Numbered from the stretch's first letter, positions 43,101-50,656 are shown. The stretch is 64,000 bases of DNA from Branchiostoma floridae (GCF_000003815.2 NC_049987.1:14970407-15034406), one strand, 5' to 3'. The notes: generated by a model from the sequence alone, not told the origin. Numbers and translations: made by a program.

Positions 43101-46100
43101 CCGTTGCTATGACAACAGTTGATGCCGTAATGTTTTCGCTAGTTCTAAGTATCCCTCATCACGAAACATGATGCCGGATGACTGGACGGCAACAGTAGAC
43201 AAATCCACTTTAATTATCTCCGACTTTACACGTAGATCCTGGTATTGTCCAAAACCAGGTTACACTAGCATACACTTAAGATGCTCTATTCATCTTAAAG
43301 ATTTGCATGACAAGACGTTTGTGTACCAGACTTAAGATGCCCATCTGCATGGACCGATTCTACTTTTTTAATGATGCACTTATTGACTATTTTTGAAGTG
43401 GTCTATCCGGTATAATGACTATGAAAGCGTCTATACCAGGTACTACCCATTGTAAGTTCACAAAGAGTTGTCACAAAGTTCATTATTAGTATCACGCAAA
43501 CTGACTGTGTTCTTTAATACTGAAGTGGTGACTATTTTAAAGTCAATCTTGTATGGACAGATTTAATCAATTGAAGAAAATATCCATTTCAAGATTCGCG
43601 ATTGTTGGTGGTACAAAATGTATATGATTCAGAAAAGATAAAAATTCCTTCAGATTTTGTTTGAAACAAGGCTATACGATAGGTAAAGAAATCCGTGCAC
43701 AACTGGTATAACTAAACTTGTTTTTAACCCAAAACGATTTTTTTGTGTGGATGTTTGGATGCGCGTTTGAAATCGTCGCGGTTTAGTTGATTCTGTTACA
43801 AAAAAAATATTATAATTGAGACCATTTGTCTCCCAATATCTGCTTGGCGACTAGTCTTTTGATGGGTAGGCTTGTACCTACATGTACATCATGTACAAAT
43901 GTATACTGCCTCCTGGGCCCTGTACTAGCTGCTACAAGTCAAACGCTTTTTGTAAATCAACGACGATGCAGGAACAGAAATTGCTATTATTCTGCTGATT
44001 CGCATTTCAACATAAGTTAAGATTCATTACTGCCGTGAGATAGAGTACCCCCCCCCCCAAAAAAAGAAAGGCCAACACTGCTTGAGATCTACAAAGGAGG
44101 CTGAAGCTTGAACATACTACAACACCTGAGCGATCAGAAAACAGCGCAAATCGCCCCCGAAAAGCCATAGAAAACCGCTCGCCTCCCCGACGGCTTGCGT
44201 AAGGGGCTAGTTTCTACAAAGGAATGCTGTACCTGTTCTGTGTCGTGTGTGCTATCTCAACCTTATTATCACCTTTTGATGTGTGCGTTTTTATCCCCCA
44301 GGGGAAAATGGGACAGGCGCCCAATTACCCTGTCATTAAGTTGTAGGTATTCCGACTGGCTCGCAAGACCATCCGGAGGGCGTTTGTCACACATGAATTC
44401 TCTATAGTCTCGACCAGACTTCTCTGAGGGTGGAACGAATGGTGGGAAGTTGTCAGAAAAATGTGGATGGTGACTTGCGAAAGAAGCTAAGTTGTCGACC
44501 AGAGACGGCCAATGTTTTTTTTCGGGATTTTTTTGTTTGTAGAACTCGAGGCAAAACCAAGAGTTGGTGATTATTCTAATGGGCACAGAGGTGGAACCTT
44601 CACAAAAAAATCTATCAAAGCTGTCGCTAGCTGTCCTAGTTATAGCCTCTTATGTTTGTATCATAAAATAACCATTCTGTATGAGGAACGTATCATGAAC
44701 CTTCGATATACGCAAGAAAGATCTGTATACGACAAAACTAAGTCGTAAATTCCGAGGAAAAACAAACACGTCGTCTTATTCCTGCAAAACACTTTTATGT
44801 CCAATCATACTACACATTGACCCCTCTACATATCCAATTATGTATTTCATTTTACCTTATAATAACAGTAATGATAAAACCAATGACACAATAGCTTATT
44901 TTTCTGACAGTCTATAGTCTTTTCCGTGTCGATGGTCACCACAGGTGTCCAAATAAGACCCAGCACCCTAAGGGCACTACTCCAAATCACAGACACACTG
45001 AGATACTGGAAATATCATTTCAATAGATACTATAAAAACAAACGAGTGTGGTTAACAAAATGTTTTGATATGCGCCTAATCCTTAGAAAGTAAACGGAAA
45101 TGAAAACAAAATTTTTGAAATTCTTGTCGTCACCGTAACCCATAATTTTGTACTCCGCCATTTTGTTCCAAAGTGATAAATCGCCATTCTGTGGTTAGTT
45201 GACAGCTCCACCTCTCCGATAAGGATTAGACGGGTGAACGCCCTCCAGGTGTTTACACGTTGCCATGGTGATTTCACGGCCGTCCTTTAGTACGTTGACT
45301 CACAAGAAACTAAAAGAAGTCAGTTATTTTACCCCGTTTAAGCTCCTTACAATGAAAAAAAAGAGCATTTCGAAAGAAGATAGAATCAATCTAGCAAAAG
45401 GTGTTCTCTTTGTGTCTATTGGAAGGCTAATTATCTTAAAGATAGTAATTATCGTCAGTGCACGAAATGATGGAATGAGAGATTGTATTGTAAATGTGGC
45501 GATAGAATAGATAAAGTGTTGTATAAGCTTTGGGTACCAGTGCACGATGGAACCGCAAGCGCTAGATAATTAGGGTCCATTCACATCCGTCGTACGATTG
45601 TCGTACCATCGCAAACTGTCATTCTTGCGATAGTCGTATATCGTATAAAATTCATCTGCCTGTTTACGGAAAAAGCTGTCTGTAAATATCCTTGTCGGCG
45701 GTAGGTTCTTGTCACAGCCTGCTTGAAAATTCTACGACATGGCAATCCTATGACGACCTACAGCGAATGGATGCGTGCGTGTGTGTGTTCGGTGCTTGGG
45801 GTATGGTTGACAAGTCATGCTGAAATAGTGGCATTCTCTGTGGCTAGACAGCCCTTGTACGTGCAGTGTTACACGCATTTGCACAACTGTCAGCACCGTA
45901 AGTGCCCATCCCTCGCCACGTATGTTTATATGTTTGTGTGTTCAACAGTTTGGTGTACTGTTTCCGACCTGTCGGATACAGCCGGTGATATCTCTGTCCA
46001 TGTTTCCGGTTTACACTTCAGATTTCAGATCTACCGTTTCTGATCAGTGAGATCTATGCTTCCTTATCAAAGAAGAATCTGAAAAGTTTCTGTACAATCA

Positions 46101-48276
46101 TTTCGGTTTTACCGAAGAGTGACCTATAAGTAGTACAATGTATTAAACGATGCCGCTACTGAGCTAGTACTATATTGCTGTATGTGTGTGTGTGGCGTTT
46201 GGATGGTGTGTAGCGCGTGTTTGCGCCCGCGCTTATACGCTTGTGTGTGTGTGTGTGCGTGTGTGCGCTCGCGCTCGTGTGTGTGATGTACTGTATGTGT
46301 GTGTGTCTGGGGCGCGCGCGCGTGTGTGCCCATGTGTATGTGTTCGAAGACACGAAAAAAAAGATAGGTTGCAGTAAATGGATGTATATACATAATTTAT
46401 GAACGAAGACAACTTGGCAGGTTTGTTAAGCTTAGCGCATGTCACAGCGTAAATAAATCTAAGTGAATTATATGACCAAGGAGGTTAAAATCAAGGTTTT
46501 AACCTCATTGATATGACAGGAGGACACCGGTAACCACCAAGCCGCGAGCTATGCACACACACACTAGTCGACCCCCGGAGGGTACGCGGTAAGTCCGTGC
46601 ACAACTGCAGCCCACGCTATATAGTCATACTGTATCGCTGTTAGTCCTGGGTTCGTTACTGAATGTCTGGCATTTCAAGGTTTACTAATATCTAGCTAGG
46701 ACTTTACACCTTACACTTTTAAAATCTGACTTGCCTAGAGACAGGAAATCGTAATCCAAGCTAATCCAACGGAACCCTTGTCAATGGCATGACTTTAAAC
46801 GTTGAGAAAAGCCTCAAAATCCTACATAAATCCAAGAACGTTAACGTTGTTTTGGCTTGGGGGCTGGATTCGTTCCGTCTTTGTCAGTCTAAAGGAACTA
46901 ATAAACTTGAGCGATAATGATGTACTCTTTCTTCGATTATGTGATATCTGGATCCAAGAATAAAGAAGTTGTCTTAACTAGACTTGTTCAGCAAAAGAAG
47001 CGCTTGAACGCCCTCCAAGCAACAAAGAACTTCAGCCCAGAATAAAAGATACCTTCAAGGTTGTTTACATCAACGCTTTGGAACGTACTGTCCTTGCACA
47101 AGTCTTCCGTGCGATACATAGCAACAATGCTTAATTGAAGTCACACACCTCTTTGTATACGAAAAAGACTTAGCTATTCCTCAGGGAATAGTGCGTAAGA
47201 TTGGCGTTTTATTGTAATTGATTTGGTTGGATGGCTTCATTAGGGGTTATGAATGTTTAAAGAGACCGAATAGAAATGCGGAGGTCAACGACTAAGAAGA
47301 TGACATGACCCGAGTGCGCTTCGCTCTAAGAGTTCGTGTACCCGTAGTGCGACACGTAGGGTTTCTGTCACGTACCCAACGTCGTACGAACTGCATACAT
47401 GCGTTCGTTGGAAGCTTGTGCATATGCCGCACAGGACAATGTTGTCTTCTTATGGAAAAGAACCGTTTCTGACTAATCTATCCAGCAATTTGGAATTTTT
47501 CTCCGCCATTCGTTTGGTTTGGTTTGGTTGGATACAAATCTCCATTAGTGACTGATATGTCACTATTCTTCCTGAAGTCCGGGTGATTCAGTAGATAAAT
47601 GACCATGTCACTTGTAGAGCAACAATTCTCATAAATATTCGCTAACAAACACAAATCCGACACGCTCAGAAAAAGGTAGGCATGGGCGGATACCAGTATC
47701 CAAACTAATACGGGCGGATAGACAAATGGACACGAGCGCTATGGTGACAAACTGTATAAAAGATCGCGATTACGATATTTGCTGTCGGAGAAATTCACAG
47801 CTATGACACTCAAAAAATATAAAACCTGTTCTTTAAAGTCGGAATTTCTTCGAGAATCATCAAAGAACAATTGACACGACGCAATTTCAAGACAAGACTA
47901 CAGAAGTTCTTGCGTGACTCAAACCTCTCGATCAACGACAGTCAAATTTACAACCAGAAACGTATTGTGTTCAACATAAAAAGATATGAAGTGAGGTAGA
48001 AACTATTCTTCATTCGCAATTATTCTTGATGATAAACCTTGAATAGCAGATACATCGTACATTGCTACCATAAACATGTCTTCTGTCGCTAAAGCATTTT
48101 CAAAATGTCCACCCCAATATCATGCCAATTTCTTTACACAGCGCACGTATACACGATGAATATCTAAGATGAAAAATAAGAAAATTCCACTTACTTTGGC
48201 CCTGTACGTCTTGCAAGAGTGCCAGAAGAAGACAGCTCAAGAAGATGGCGGCGGCGAACCGACCTGACCCAGCCAT
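1..48276 (-). CDS. PKHD1L1: Fibrocystin-L (PKHD1L1) orthologue, 56 exons seen, 3' end outside window
   Basis: Large secreted or membrane-anchored receptor-like protein of the PKHD1/PKHD1L1 family; vertebrate PKHD1L1 is a cell-surface protein of hair-cell stereocilia and immune cells. I joined these coding exons (high to low): 48195-48276, 35494-35568, 34993-35140, 34480-34588, 33752-33809, 33367-33460, 33093-33146, 32843-32919, 32658-32700, 32209-32297, 29956-30066, 29645-29734, 28936-29086, 28180-28300, 27693-27784, 27268-27427, 26723-26834, 26176-26322, 25624-25772, 24405-24641, 23781-23911, 23336-23508, 22760-22917, 22267-22405, 21721-21875, 21025-21253, 20273-20548, 19852-19976, 19436-19571, 18948-19143, 18604-18845, 18230-18418, 17497-17673, 15641-17003, 15221-15378, 13765-13911, 13157-13334, 12620-12776, 12085-12241, 11681-11760, 10965-11094, 10659-10810, 10329-10551, 9722-9893, 9123-9347, 8235-8860, 7623-7774, 7000-7193, 6564-6693, 6014-6179, 5368-5682, 4770-4894, 4052-4181, 875-1123, 447-617, <1-186. 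Every junction keeps frame and all introns but one are GT-AG. About 3,370 of the roughly 4,240 residues typical of the family are present, in the same domain order as the vertebrate protein, with no stop or frameshift. The transmembrane C-terminus is outside. Confidence 0.95.
2422..2605 (+). mobile_element. tRNA-derived SINE, copy 1
   Basis: The core 2472-2531 is tRNA-like: ggtgttgtggttagcacg (A-box region), anticodon loop with TGT, and B box GGTTCAATTCC at 2513-2523. It most resembles a tRNA-Thr but the acceptor stem does not pair. A shared body follows, tgttcctactcgcccctc, also found in copy 2. Lies in PKHD1L1 intron 53. Confidence 0.65.
2759..2925 (+). mobile_element. tRNA-derived SINE, copy 2
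   Basis: Same family and orientation as the copy at 2422. It has the leader tggggttcaag, core ggtgttgtggtttgcatg, a B box altered to GGTTCCATTCC, and tail tgttcctactcgcccctc. Lies 0.34 kb downstream in the same intron. Confidence 0.62.
3297..3476. mobile_element. Fold-back MITE, about 180 bp
   Basis: The left arm cataattccaccaggtgcca (3298-) is the inverse of the right end tggcacctggtggaattatg (-3475). Inner parts also pair (cttctcaagattgtctt with aagacaatcttgggaag), so nearly the whole element is a hairpin. A related end, ggtattatggcacctggtgg, occurs at 29896-29915. Lies in PKHD1L1 intron 53. Confidence 0.7.
4052..6693 (-). CDS. PKHD1L1: PKHD1L1 exons 49-53: end of helix 1, basic/proline linker and second G8 domain
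   Basis: Exons 6564-6693 (KEGWMALLQTGLAH, DHVTNISYTGIFYQLP), 6014-6179 (YLTIYHNFTQKPDKFAIIPG), 5368-5682, 4770-4894 and 4052-4181. Exon 51 carries SSARKKRAVP, a seven-proline run, then FQRWSDAATWEGTEEGWGG, the opening of G8 number 2. Exons 52-53 continue with VDVEELSLNKLFIYGALEF, FIIGWEDNPFQG and PNGPNMGSKALG, all strongly conserved. For exon 53 I chose the GTTGGT donor rather than GTACTT 4 bases on, because only it keeps the frame into exon 54 (LG/CFGGCDIHGK). Confidence 0.93.
5134..5275. repeat. Short tandem repeat, about 57-base unit, three copies
   Basis: caatattgtc occurs at about 5141, 5183 and 5224, each with ctag or gcagtaaa-tta and gataaaac around it. In PKHD1L1 intron 51/52 space between 4895 and 5367. 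Confidence 0.6.
7000..10810 (-). CDS. PKHD1L1: PKHD1L1 exons 42-48: first parallel beta-helix region
   Basis: Exons 10659-10810, 10329-10551, 9722-9893, 9123-9347, 8235-8860, 7623-7774 and 7000-7193. They encode the CEMIP/TMEM2-like right-handed parallel beta-helix: VTWTFLAVSV, CEVGLLTHNVVVRGSNHAEW, GEFATQTCFQGRFGEE, YAIHFHINGN, RAVNVHNVHELLIERNVFYN, NNTVHSQGWFGIWIF and RFRWEHEAVLYDMDGSL. TMEM2 and CEMIP use this fold in hyaluronan metabolism, but no enzymatic role is established for PKHD1L1. Exon 46 (626 bp) is the second largest. The exon 46 donor lies in a 13-bp direct repeat (attgcaagtaatt twice). Confidence 0.94.
9945..10110. repeat. (ATATC)n-type satellite
   Basis: About 160 bases of catatcatat with point variants, in PKHD1L1 intron 43. 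Confidence 0.85.
10965..12241 (-). CDS. PKHD1L1: PKHD1L1 exons 39-41: first G8 domain
   Basis: Exons 12085-12241, 11681-11760 and 10965-11094 encode DRWSSVFTWGGGPLPEAGDF, the G8 opening with WGG and PxxGD, then LLLDTDTPVLKMLLIEGGEL, FDEQDVELQAENILITGGGL and PFQHKAIITMHGH. G8 is a beta-rich domain with about eight conserved glycines found in PKHD1, TMEM2 and CEMIP proteins. The next segment, PELPLYGAKTLAVREGTLDLHG, is nearly invariant in fibrocystin-L. Junction phases 0, 1 and 0 all fit. Confidence 0.95.
12620..15378 (-). CDS. PKHD1L1: PKHD1L1 exons 35-38: IPT/TIG domains 12 (end), 13 and 14
   Basis: Exons 15221-15378, 13765-13911, 13157-13334 and 12620-12776. IPT 13 reads LSVTSISPSEG/SFGGGQALTIVGTGF with a phase-1 intron at the slash. 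IPT 14 reads TPTITEVSPRRGGTAGGTTV then TITGTGFG and continues in exon 38 with NTVTIAGSDC. The donor of exon 35 is GTACGT. Intron 35 (13912-15220, 1.3 kb) shows no gene; it has only short A/T-rich sequence and weak repeats. Confidence 0.9.
15641..17003 (-). CDS. PKHD1L1: PKHD1L1 exon 34: 1,363 bp exon with IPT/TIG domains 8-11 and start of 12
   Basis: One exon of 454 codons in a gene whose median exon is about 150 bp. Five IPT starts are visible: PEITSISPISGTMDDVITV, IDSISPDVGSMVGGTLLTIT, VTDVQPTDVSGAVTQLAI, IDDVTPSEGSINGGNTVTIT and VVGVSPSAGKTGDTITITG. The last is completed by exon 35. Cysteine pairs of each IPT are present (for example ALKCPI...IVCETAP). The exon starts GVADPVDGNACAGE and ends in phase 2 at a GTACCT donor. 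Confidence 0.93.
17497..18418 (-). CDS. PKHD1L1: PKHD1L1 exons 32-33: cupredoxin-like module
   Basis: Exons 18230-18418 and 17497-17673 encode about 120 residues without IPT features. The pattern GDTVRWRW, then DYDGHGFRSG, then FTKEGLYFYSSGPVD and MKGVVNVKP follows the strand order of plastocyanin/cupredoxin folds (xGDxVxWxW ... GxYxYxSxxxx...MxGxIxV). The usual Cys and His copper ligands of the C-terminal loop are absent (Ser-Ser in the place of the Cys), so copper binding is unlikely. The same module occupies this place in vertebrate PKHD1L1. Fold assignment is inference from pattern. Confidence 0.7.
18033..18153. mobile_element. Hairpin MITE with TCTCCAAGCAGA ends
   Basis: Left arm tactctccaagcagaggttg (from 18041) and right arm caacctctgcttggagagta (to 18147) are near-perfect inverses. 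Pairing continues inward (atcgtgacctt with aaggtcacgat), leaving a loop of about 26 bases. In PKHD1L1 intron 32. Confidence 0.75.
18604..21253 (-). CDS. PKHD1L1: PKHD1L1 exons 26-31: IPT/TIG domains 4-7
   Basis: Exons 21025-21253, 20273-20548, 19852-19976, 19436-19571, 18948-19143 and 18604-18845. Four IPT starts can be read: TPSVTGVTPSEG/GSLHAG, ISSISPTSGSPGG/GMQLTI, TPTIISLSSNVATVNG/GD and VTNVVPRSGSFLGGTRVIIA. In three of them a phase-1 intron falls at the Gly of the SxxG-G motif (marked /). For exon 31 I chose the acceptor at 18845 over a nearer AG, because a clear pyrimidine tract (TTGTTGTTCTTTTTCGTAG) precedes it; both give the same frame. Confidence 0.9.
21721..26834 (-). CDS. PKHD1L1: PKHD1L1 exons 17-25: conserved region without a named domain
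   Basis: Nine exons (26723-26834, 26176-26322, 25624-25772, 24405-24641, 23781-23911, 23336-23508, 22760-22917, 22267-22405, 21721-21875) encode about 430 residues between PA14 and IPT 4. I recognise the order and several anchors of vertebrate PKHD1L1: the EAFCGRASEKNP motif, the CFAYKGTLGL strand, LLNDGAWHYICVDLY across a junction, and the PSAVSASAFKNLLEQVGGTG segment that resembles a repeat found in fibrocystins. Likely beta-sandwich folds, but I assign no family. All junctions are in frame. Confidence 0.85.
24310..24370. repeat. (GTA)n microsatellite
   Basis: About 18 tagtag units immediately downstream of exon 20 (donor at 24404). Confidence 0.9.
24722..25020. repeat. Minisatellite, about 40-base unit, seven copies
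   Basis: Units follow the pattern acctca-tgaacttttcatttgaactt. Unit length is often 39 or 42 bases, which keeps a plus-strand frame open for 102 codons by chance. In PKHD1L1 intron 19. Confidence 0.8.
27268..29086 (-). CDS. PKHD1L1: PKHD1L1 exons 13-16: PA14 domain
   Basis: Exons 28936-29086, 28180-28300, 27693-27784 and 27268-27427 join to a PA14 beta-barrel of roughly 150 residues. Visible hallmarks are the core SGYFVPPEDGWYRFYIRSDD, followed by SILYMS, the aromatic-rich WFNSKSQKSEKMWLEKGKSYYMES segment read across two junctions, and a closing VGGAFYQVAVRKYK strand. PA14 domains usually bind carbohydrate or other ligands; the ligand here is unknown. Position directly after IPT 3 matches vertebrate PKHD1L1. 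Confidence 0.9.
29205..29480. repeat. Imperfect (ACT)n repeat
   Basis: About 270 bases of actact with cca and ttc variants, in PKHD1L1 intron 12. Confidence 0.8.
29645..30066 (-). CDS. PKHD1L1: PKHD1L1 exons 11-12: IPT/TIG domain 3
   Basis: Exons 29956-30066 and 29645-29734 encode EVLGVSPATGSLAGGTRLTI followed by TGRFFDDTDAPPEVYVG and ETPCAVQSMTDTTIEC. The PxxGSxxGGTxLTIxGxxF pattern and the paired cysteines are diagnostic of IPT/TIG repeats. The domain ends just before the PA14 domain, as in vertebrate fibrocystin-L. Intron 11 splits the domain in phase 1. Confidence 0.92.
30610..30890. repeat. Tandem duplication, about 150-base unit
   Basis: tatttcagactg...gtcaatcca then gaacaacagattattaaag and ggactaaattgtcaaggaaa occur twice, about 150 bases apart. 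In PKHD1L1 intron 10. Confidence 0.75.
30938..31490. repeat. Tandem array, about 185-base unit, three copies
   Basis: Each unit begins atggygactttggctta and holds agagaccagaggtcatctg, ctttggtca and taatccttacgat. Starts lie near 30938, 31131 and 31314. The third unit is the most diverged and carries an attataagata insertion. In PKHD1L1 intron 10, directly after another tandem duplication. Confidence 0.75.
32209..35568 (-). CDS. PKHD1L1: PKHD1L1 exons 2-10: IPT/TIG domains 1 and 2
   Basis: Exons 35494-35568, 34993-35140 and 34480-34588 encode the first immunoglobulin-like IPT/TIG fold (PKVSSIGSHQGSRAGETQIYIYGEGF through CRYTYDWRCRFT, cited in part). Exons 33752-33809 to 32209-32297 encode the second, starting TPTIASVSPTSAPPGS and ending in the conserved DEDYGRSFAN and FMFQTYA stretches seen in vertebrate PKHD1L1. 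Exons are very short (43-148 bp). The intron after 32843 uses a GC donor (GCAAGT). These N-terminal IPT repeats are extracellular beta-sandwich modules of unknown ligand. Confidence 0.9.
34002..34179. mobile_element. MITE with ATACTGTAAATGC termini
   Basis: The left end atactgtaaatgcag and right end aaatgcatttacagtat are inverse. Pairing continues through tgttcgcgg / ccgcgaac. The interior is rich in CGCGG motifs. In PKHD1L1 intron 4. Confidence 0.7.
37909..38235. mobile_element. Large imperfect palindrome (fold-back element), about 330 bp
   Basis: Left end cctaagcaatatta and right end tgatattgcttagg are inverse. Arms of about 140-150 bases pair throughout: gtggaaatattctgaataag with cttattcagaatatttccac, cacatttacatcat with atgatgtaaatgtg, agttgcac with gtgcaact. 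The central region around 38055-38080 is unpaired. In PKHD1L1 intron 1. Confidence 0.75.
38985..38992 (-). terminator. Pol III terminator of tRNA-Lys
   Basis: Run of eight T on the minus strand, starting 8 bases after the discriminator base of the tRNA-Lys gene. Such runs terminate RNA polymerase III. Confidence 0.85.
39000..39072 (-). tRNA. trnK-CUU: tRNA-Lys (CUU)
   Basis: The reverse complement starts GCCCGGCTAGCTCAGTCGG and ends CCCCACGTTGGGC plus discriminator G. The acceptor stem GCCCGGC pairs with the 3' end (one G-T pair), the D-loop holds the A box TAGCTCAGTCGG, and the T-arm holds the B box GGTTCGAGCCC. The anticodon loop CTCTTAA between TGGGA and TCCCA gives anticodon CTT, Lys. 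It follows the vertebrate tRNA-Lys-CUU sequence almost base for base. A T8 run (plus-strand A8, 38985-38992) lies 8 bases downstream, a Pol III terminator. It sits in PKHD1L1 intron 1 on the same strand as the host gene and looks functional. Confidence 0.97.
39635..39775. mobile_element. Short TIR element with CCTCCATAGCAG ends
   Basis: tagcctccatagcag (39635-) is the inverse of ctgctatggaggcta (-39775). A second direct copy, cctccatagcatgctc, sits at 39661. Small MITE-like element in PKHD1L1 intron 1. Confidence 0.55.
39960..41540. repeat. Degenerate tandem array, roughly 250-290-base unit
   Basis: A landmark, gtragtcacga, recurs near 39988, 40803, 41048 and 41334. A second landmark, aatatcarac-actgtt, recurs near 40245, 40400, 41148 and 41396. 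Units are strongly diverged. In PKHD1L1 intron 1. Confidence 0.55.
41741..41999. mobile_element. MITE family A, copy 1
   Basis: Starts ttaagctaagggcacaaccc and ends gggttgtgcccttagcttta, about 25-base terminal inverted repeats. The interior has cgtacggaggcggtac and gggatcccaaaagattgccc, shared with the copies at 56228 and 57931. Ends in TTAA/TTTA suggest a piggyBac-like TTAA target, but one side is imperfect. The poly-T stretches suggest internal rearrangement. Confidence 0.75.
42247..42501. mobile_element. Palindromic fold-back element, about 255 bp
   Basis: Left arm agttttagcctctacat and accaggctcc pair with right arm ggagcctggtagaggctaaa. Further in, agtagaaattggacaaatgt pairs with acatttatccaatttctact. 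Arms of about 100 bases. In PKHD1L1 intron 1. Confidence 0.75.
46170..46345. repeat. Degenerate (TG)n/(GC)n microsatellite
   Basis: Alternating purine-pyrimidine tract of TG with CG steps (ggcgcgcgcgcgtgtgtg). In PKHD1L1 intron 1. Confidence 0.9.
48195..48276 (-). CDS. PKHD1L1: PKHD1L1 exon 1: start codon and signal peptide
   Basis: The ATG at 48274-48276 has G at -3 and G at +4, a good initiation context. It opens a 27-residue stretch: MAGSGR, then a hydrophobic core (AAAIFLSCLLLALL), then QDVQGQ, a typical secretory signal peptide. The exon ends in phase 1 at a GTAAGT donor and joins exon 2 at 35568 across a 12.6 kb intron, giving ...VQGQTPKVSSIG. Upstream in-frame extension has only a GTG, so this ATG is chosen. 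Untranslated 5' sequence probably continues upstream but its end is not visible. Confidence 0.85.
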
Positions 48277-48879
48277 TTCCTCGGTAACCCTCGCCTCTGT
48301 CGCCGAAGGAAACACGGCGTCTGTGCCGTCCTAGTTGTCTACCACAATACGCAATAAAACTCCTTTCTTGTCGAAATATTCCTGAATGTTGTTTGCGCCG
48401 AGATGGCTAAGCAGTCTACTAATAACTAGAACTTGATAAGAATAGTCATGATTTTTGTTCTAGATTTGGTCAATAGAAGCAGGAATGTTGTAGGCGGCTA
48501 TTTTCACCAGCCACCTTTAGTATAAATCCACCTGTCTGCATTGTCATTAGCCCAGGTATTACTGGGACAAACCATTTGTAGGGACTAAAGGGGGAGAGGC
48601 ATTCTGACAAGTACAAAATGCATTTCACGCAGCTGTGTCAGCTGTACATAAGTGAGTTTTGATTGGTTGACTGGTATAATAGCATTATCACATTATGTTT
48701 TATTTTGAAGCTTTAGAAACAGTTCTAACCGTACGTTTTCTGTAAAATTTGATTTCTTGGGCCTCTCTATTGGTCACGAACAAGTAGTTGTTTTAATAAT
48801 CATTTTGTTCAATTCAATCTTGATTTAACAGACTACATCGAGAAAAACAACATTGTTAAAGACTTATCGACACCGCCCG

Positions 48880-48935
48880 GCCCCGCCCCTGTGCATTTAA
48901 TGGACCAGTCCGGCAAGGGTCAACGTCCGATTGGG
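48880..48935 (-). promoter_or_regulatory. GC box and CCAAT box upstream of PKHD1L1
   Basis: ggccccgcccc (about 48880-48890) is an Sp1-type GC box, and gattgg (about 48928) is an inverted CCAAT box, both about 0.6 kb upstream of the PKHD1L1 ATG. No TATA box is evident. The distance means either a long 5' UTR or that these are not the core promoter. The rest of 48277-50396 shows no gene. Confidence 0.25.
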
Positions 48936-49443
48936 CGTCCCGGACGGGACTAGTCGGGGGGTTCGGAGAATTCTGACCAGAAAAAAGTGTAGTGACGCCG
49001 ACCATGTACTAGTTTAATGGAATACTGACAAGTAGTTGGTCTTTGATGATGGTAAAATGCTAAGATATTATAAAAATTCTACCTTTTCCGCCAATTTTCT
49101 TACATGAGATCATGCTATGGCGACGAAGCCAAGAAACCTTAGTCTCCAAGCAGATGTTTGGGGAGGCAAAATCGTTATTTCTGCCTTGCTGCAATTTTTA
49201 GTCAAACTGCGCGCCAAACGTCAGCTTAAAATTACTTGTAAGAAAACTGTGTTTCTTTTTTTACTATTATTCGTTACCACAGGTAACTGCATGTACAAAT
49301 ATCAGAACTTAAAACATGGAAGTTACGATCCGATGTTGTTTATAAATCATAGAATAGAAATACAATGCTCTACACAATGAAGTAACAAAAGACAGCGTAC
49401 AAAAACAGCACACTTTGAGATAGAGAGACATCTTTCGTAATAC

Positions 49444-49449
49444 TTTATT
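49444..49449 (-). promoter_or_regulatory. Candidate polyadenylation signal for the transporter
   Basis: AATAAA on the minus strand (tttatt on plus), the first canonical hexamer I see downstream of the transporter stop at 50597. It would give a 3' UTR of about 1.1 kb. There is no direct evidence for cleavage here. Confidence 0.3.
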
Positions 49450-50396
49450 GCATCTTAATTAATGTGCAACAAGGCAAATTAATTTATAACCTACAACGTG
49501 AAAAAAGAACAAACTTCCTTTGATAGCGTAAACAGCAGCAAAAAACTACAACAACGTAGATAAAATAGCGTTCGAACCTCAGAATGAGGAGAAAGCATAC
49601 AATAGCACCAGTGTGTAGAGTGTCGCCTTGTGTTAACTTAGACGAGAAAAATAAGTTACAGTTAAGACCAGAATCGGTCCATATTGGAATATCTGTATCG
49701 TACGTATTACAACCTCCTTTTCGGTATCTGATAAAGATAAAGATAAAGTTAAATTAGACGTAAAAATATATAAGTTCAAGACGAGAACTAGAAATTGAAG
49801 AAGGATGTGCAAAAACTGCATCCTATGTTTTGTTTCTTCTTTAGTCGTATCATGTACATCTCATGGACCGTTTATAGTTTTTCATTGCATACTGTTTATC
49901 TGGTCCTAATACGGACAATGTATAACTTGCACTGTTGCACATATTTTACATGGAGGACATAAAAAATCTACACATTGTATATCGCAGTTACATTGCAGTA
50001 CATGACGTCTCACAGAGACATATCAACAAATATAATAATATCCTTTTACAGGAAACAAACAAAAGACAAAAGGAACTGTTACACGAAAAGATTAAGGGCG
50101 CCGAAGTTGACCAACCCTAGTCCATACTAGAAAAGTCTTAATCCTACTCAGATATGGACGTTAACAGAGATGTGTTTTGCTCTGACATATCACCAATGCT
50201 ATAGATCCTGCCTAGGGCTTCGTTAATTCCCTTGATCTTTACAGTTACATCATAATCTTCATCTTAACCCGTAAATCAATAAACAAACAAAAAAGCGATC
50301 CAGATCGCTCCCCTTTCCATGGGATTCTATTTTATCATATCACTGTAATTCTGTCCGACAGTCTGATAAAATGTGATCTTACGTAAGCTAATGCCG

Positions 50397-50656
50397 CCAC
50401 AACAAAATCTCTGATAATATCCCCAATCGCTGTGAGCCGAGTGGGTCTCATACCGACGTGATCCCAATAGGTATCAAACCGACGTGATCATGTCCAGAAC
50501 CTCCGTAGGGACGGAGACCACAAAATCTCTGATAATGTCTCCGATATAGTTGTGCGCCCATACAATGGGTATCATACCGACGTAATCCTAATGGTATCAC
50601 ACCGACGTGACGATGTCCAGAACCTCCGTCTTCTCAACCGTAGGAACGGTGACCAC
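50397..50656 (-). repeat. Tandem duplication of transporter last exon plus 3' UTR
   Basis: Two similar units, 50397-50521 and 50518-50656, align over their whole length. Both contain acaaaatctctgataat and cgatgtccagaacctccgt (atgtccagaacctccgt in the other). On the minus strand both encode a tail ending T-S-V-stop. The distal copy lacks 12 bases (four codons) and has no splice acceptor of its own, so it would lie in the 3' UTR. A 16-base subunit, ggtatcanaccgacgt, occurs four times in similar form (near 50452, 50478, 50576 and 50601). Confidence 0.8.

Noticed and set aside
46124-46445. Open frames on both strands
   Set aside because: Products of a TG/GC microsatellite (His-Thr and Cys-Val runs).
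35569-48194. A hidden gene in the 12.6 kb first intron of PKHD1L1
   Set aside because: Apart from tRNA-Lys, I found only repeats and scattered short frames without splice-consistent neighbours or known motifs.
50293-50312. Hairpin agcgatccagatcgct next to a T6 run, like a bacterial terminator
   Set aside because: The locus is eukaryotic; a Rho-independent terminator has no meaning there. Kept only as a short palindrome in the putative 3' UTR.
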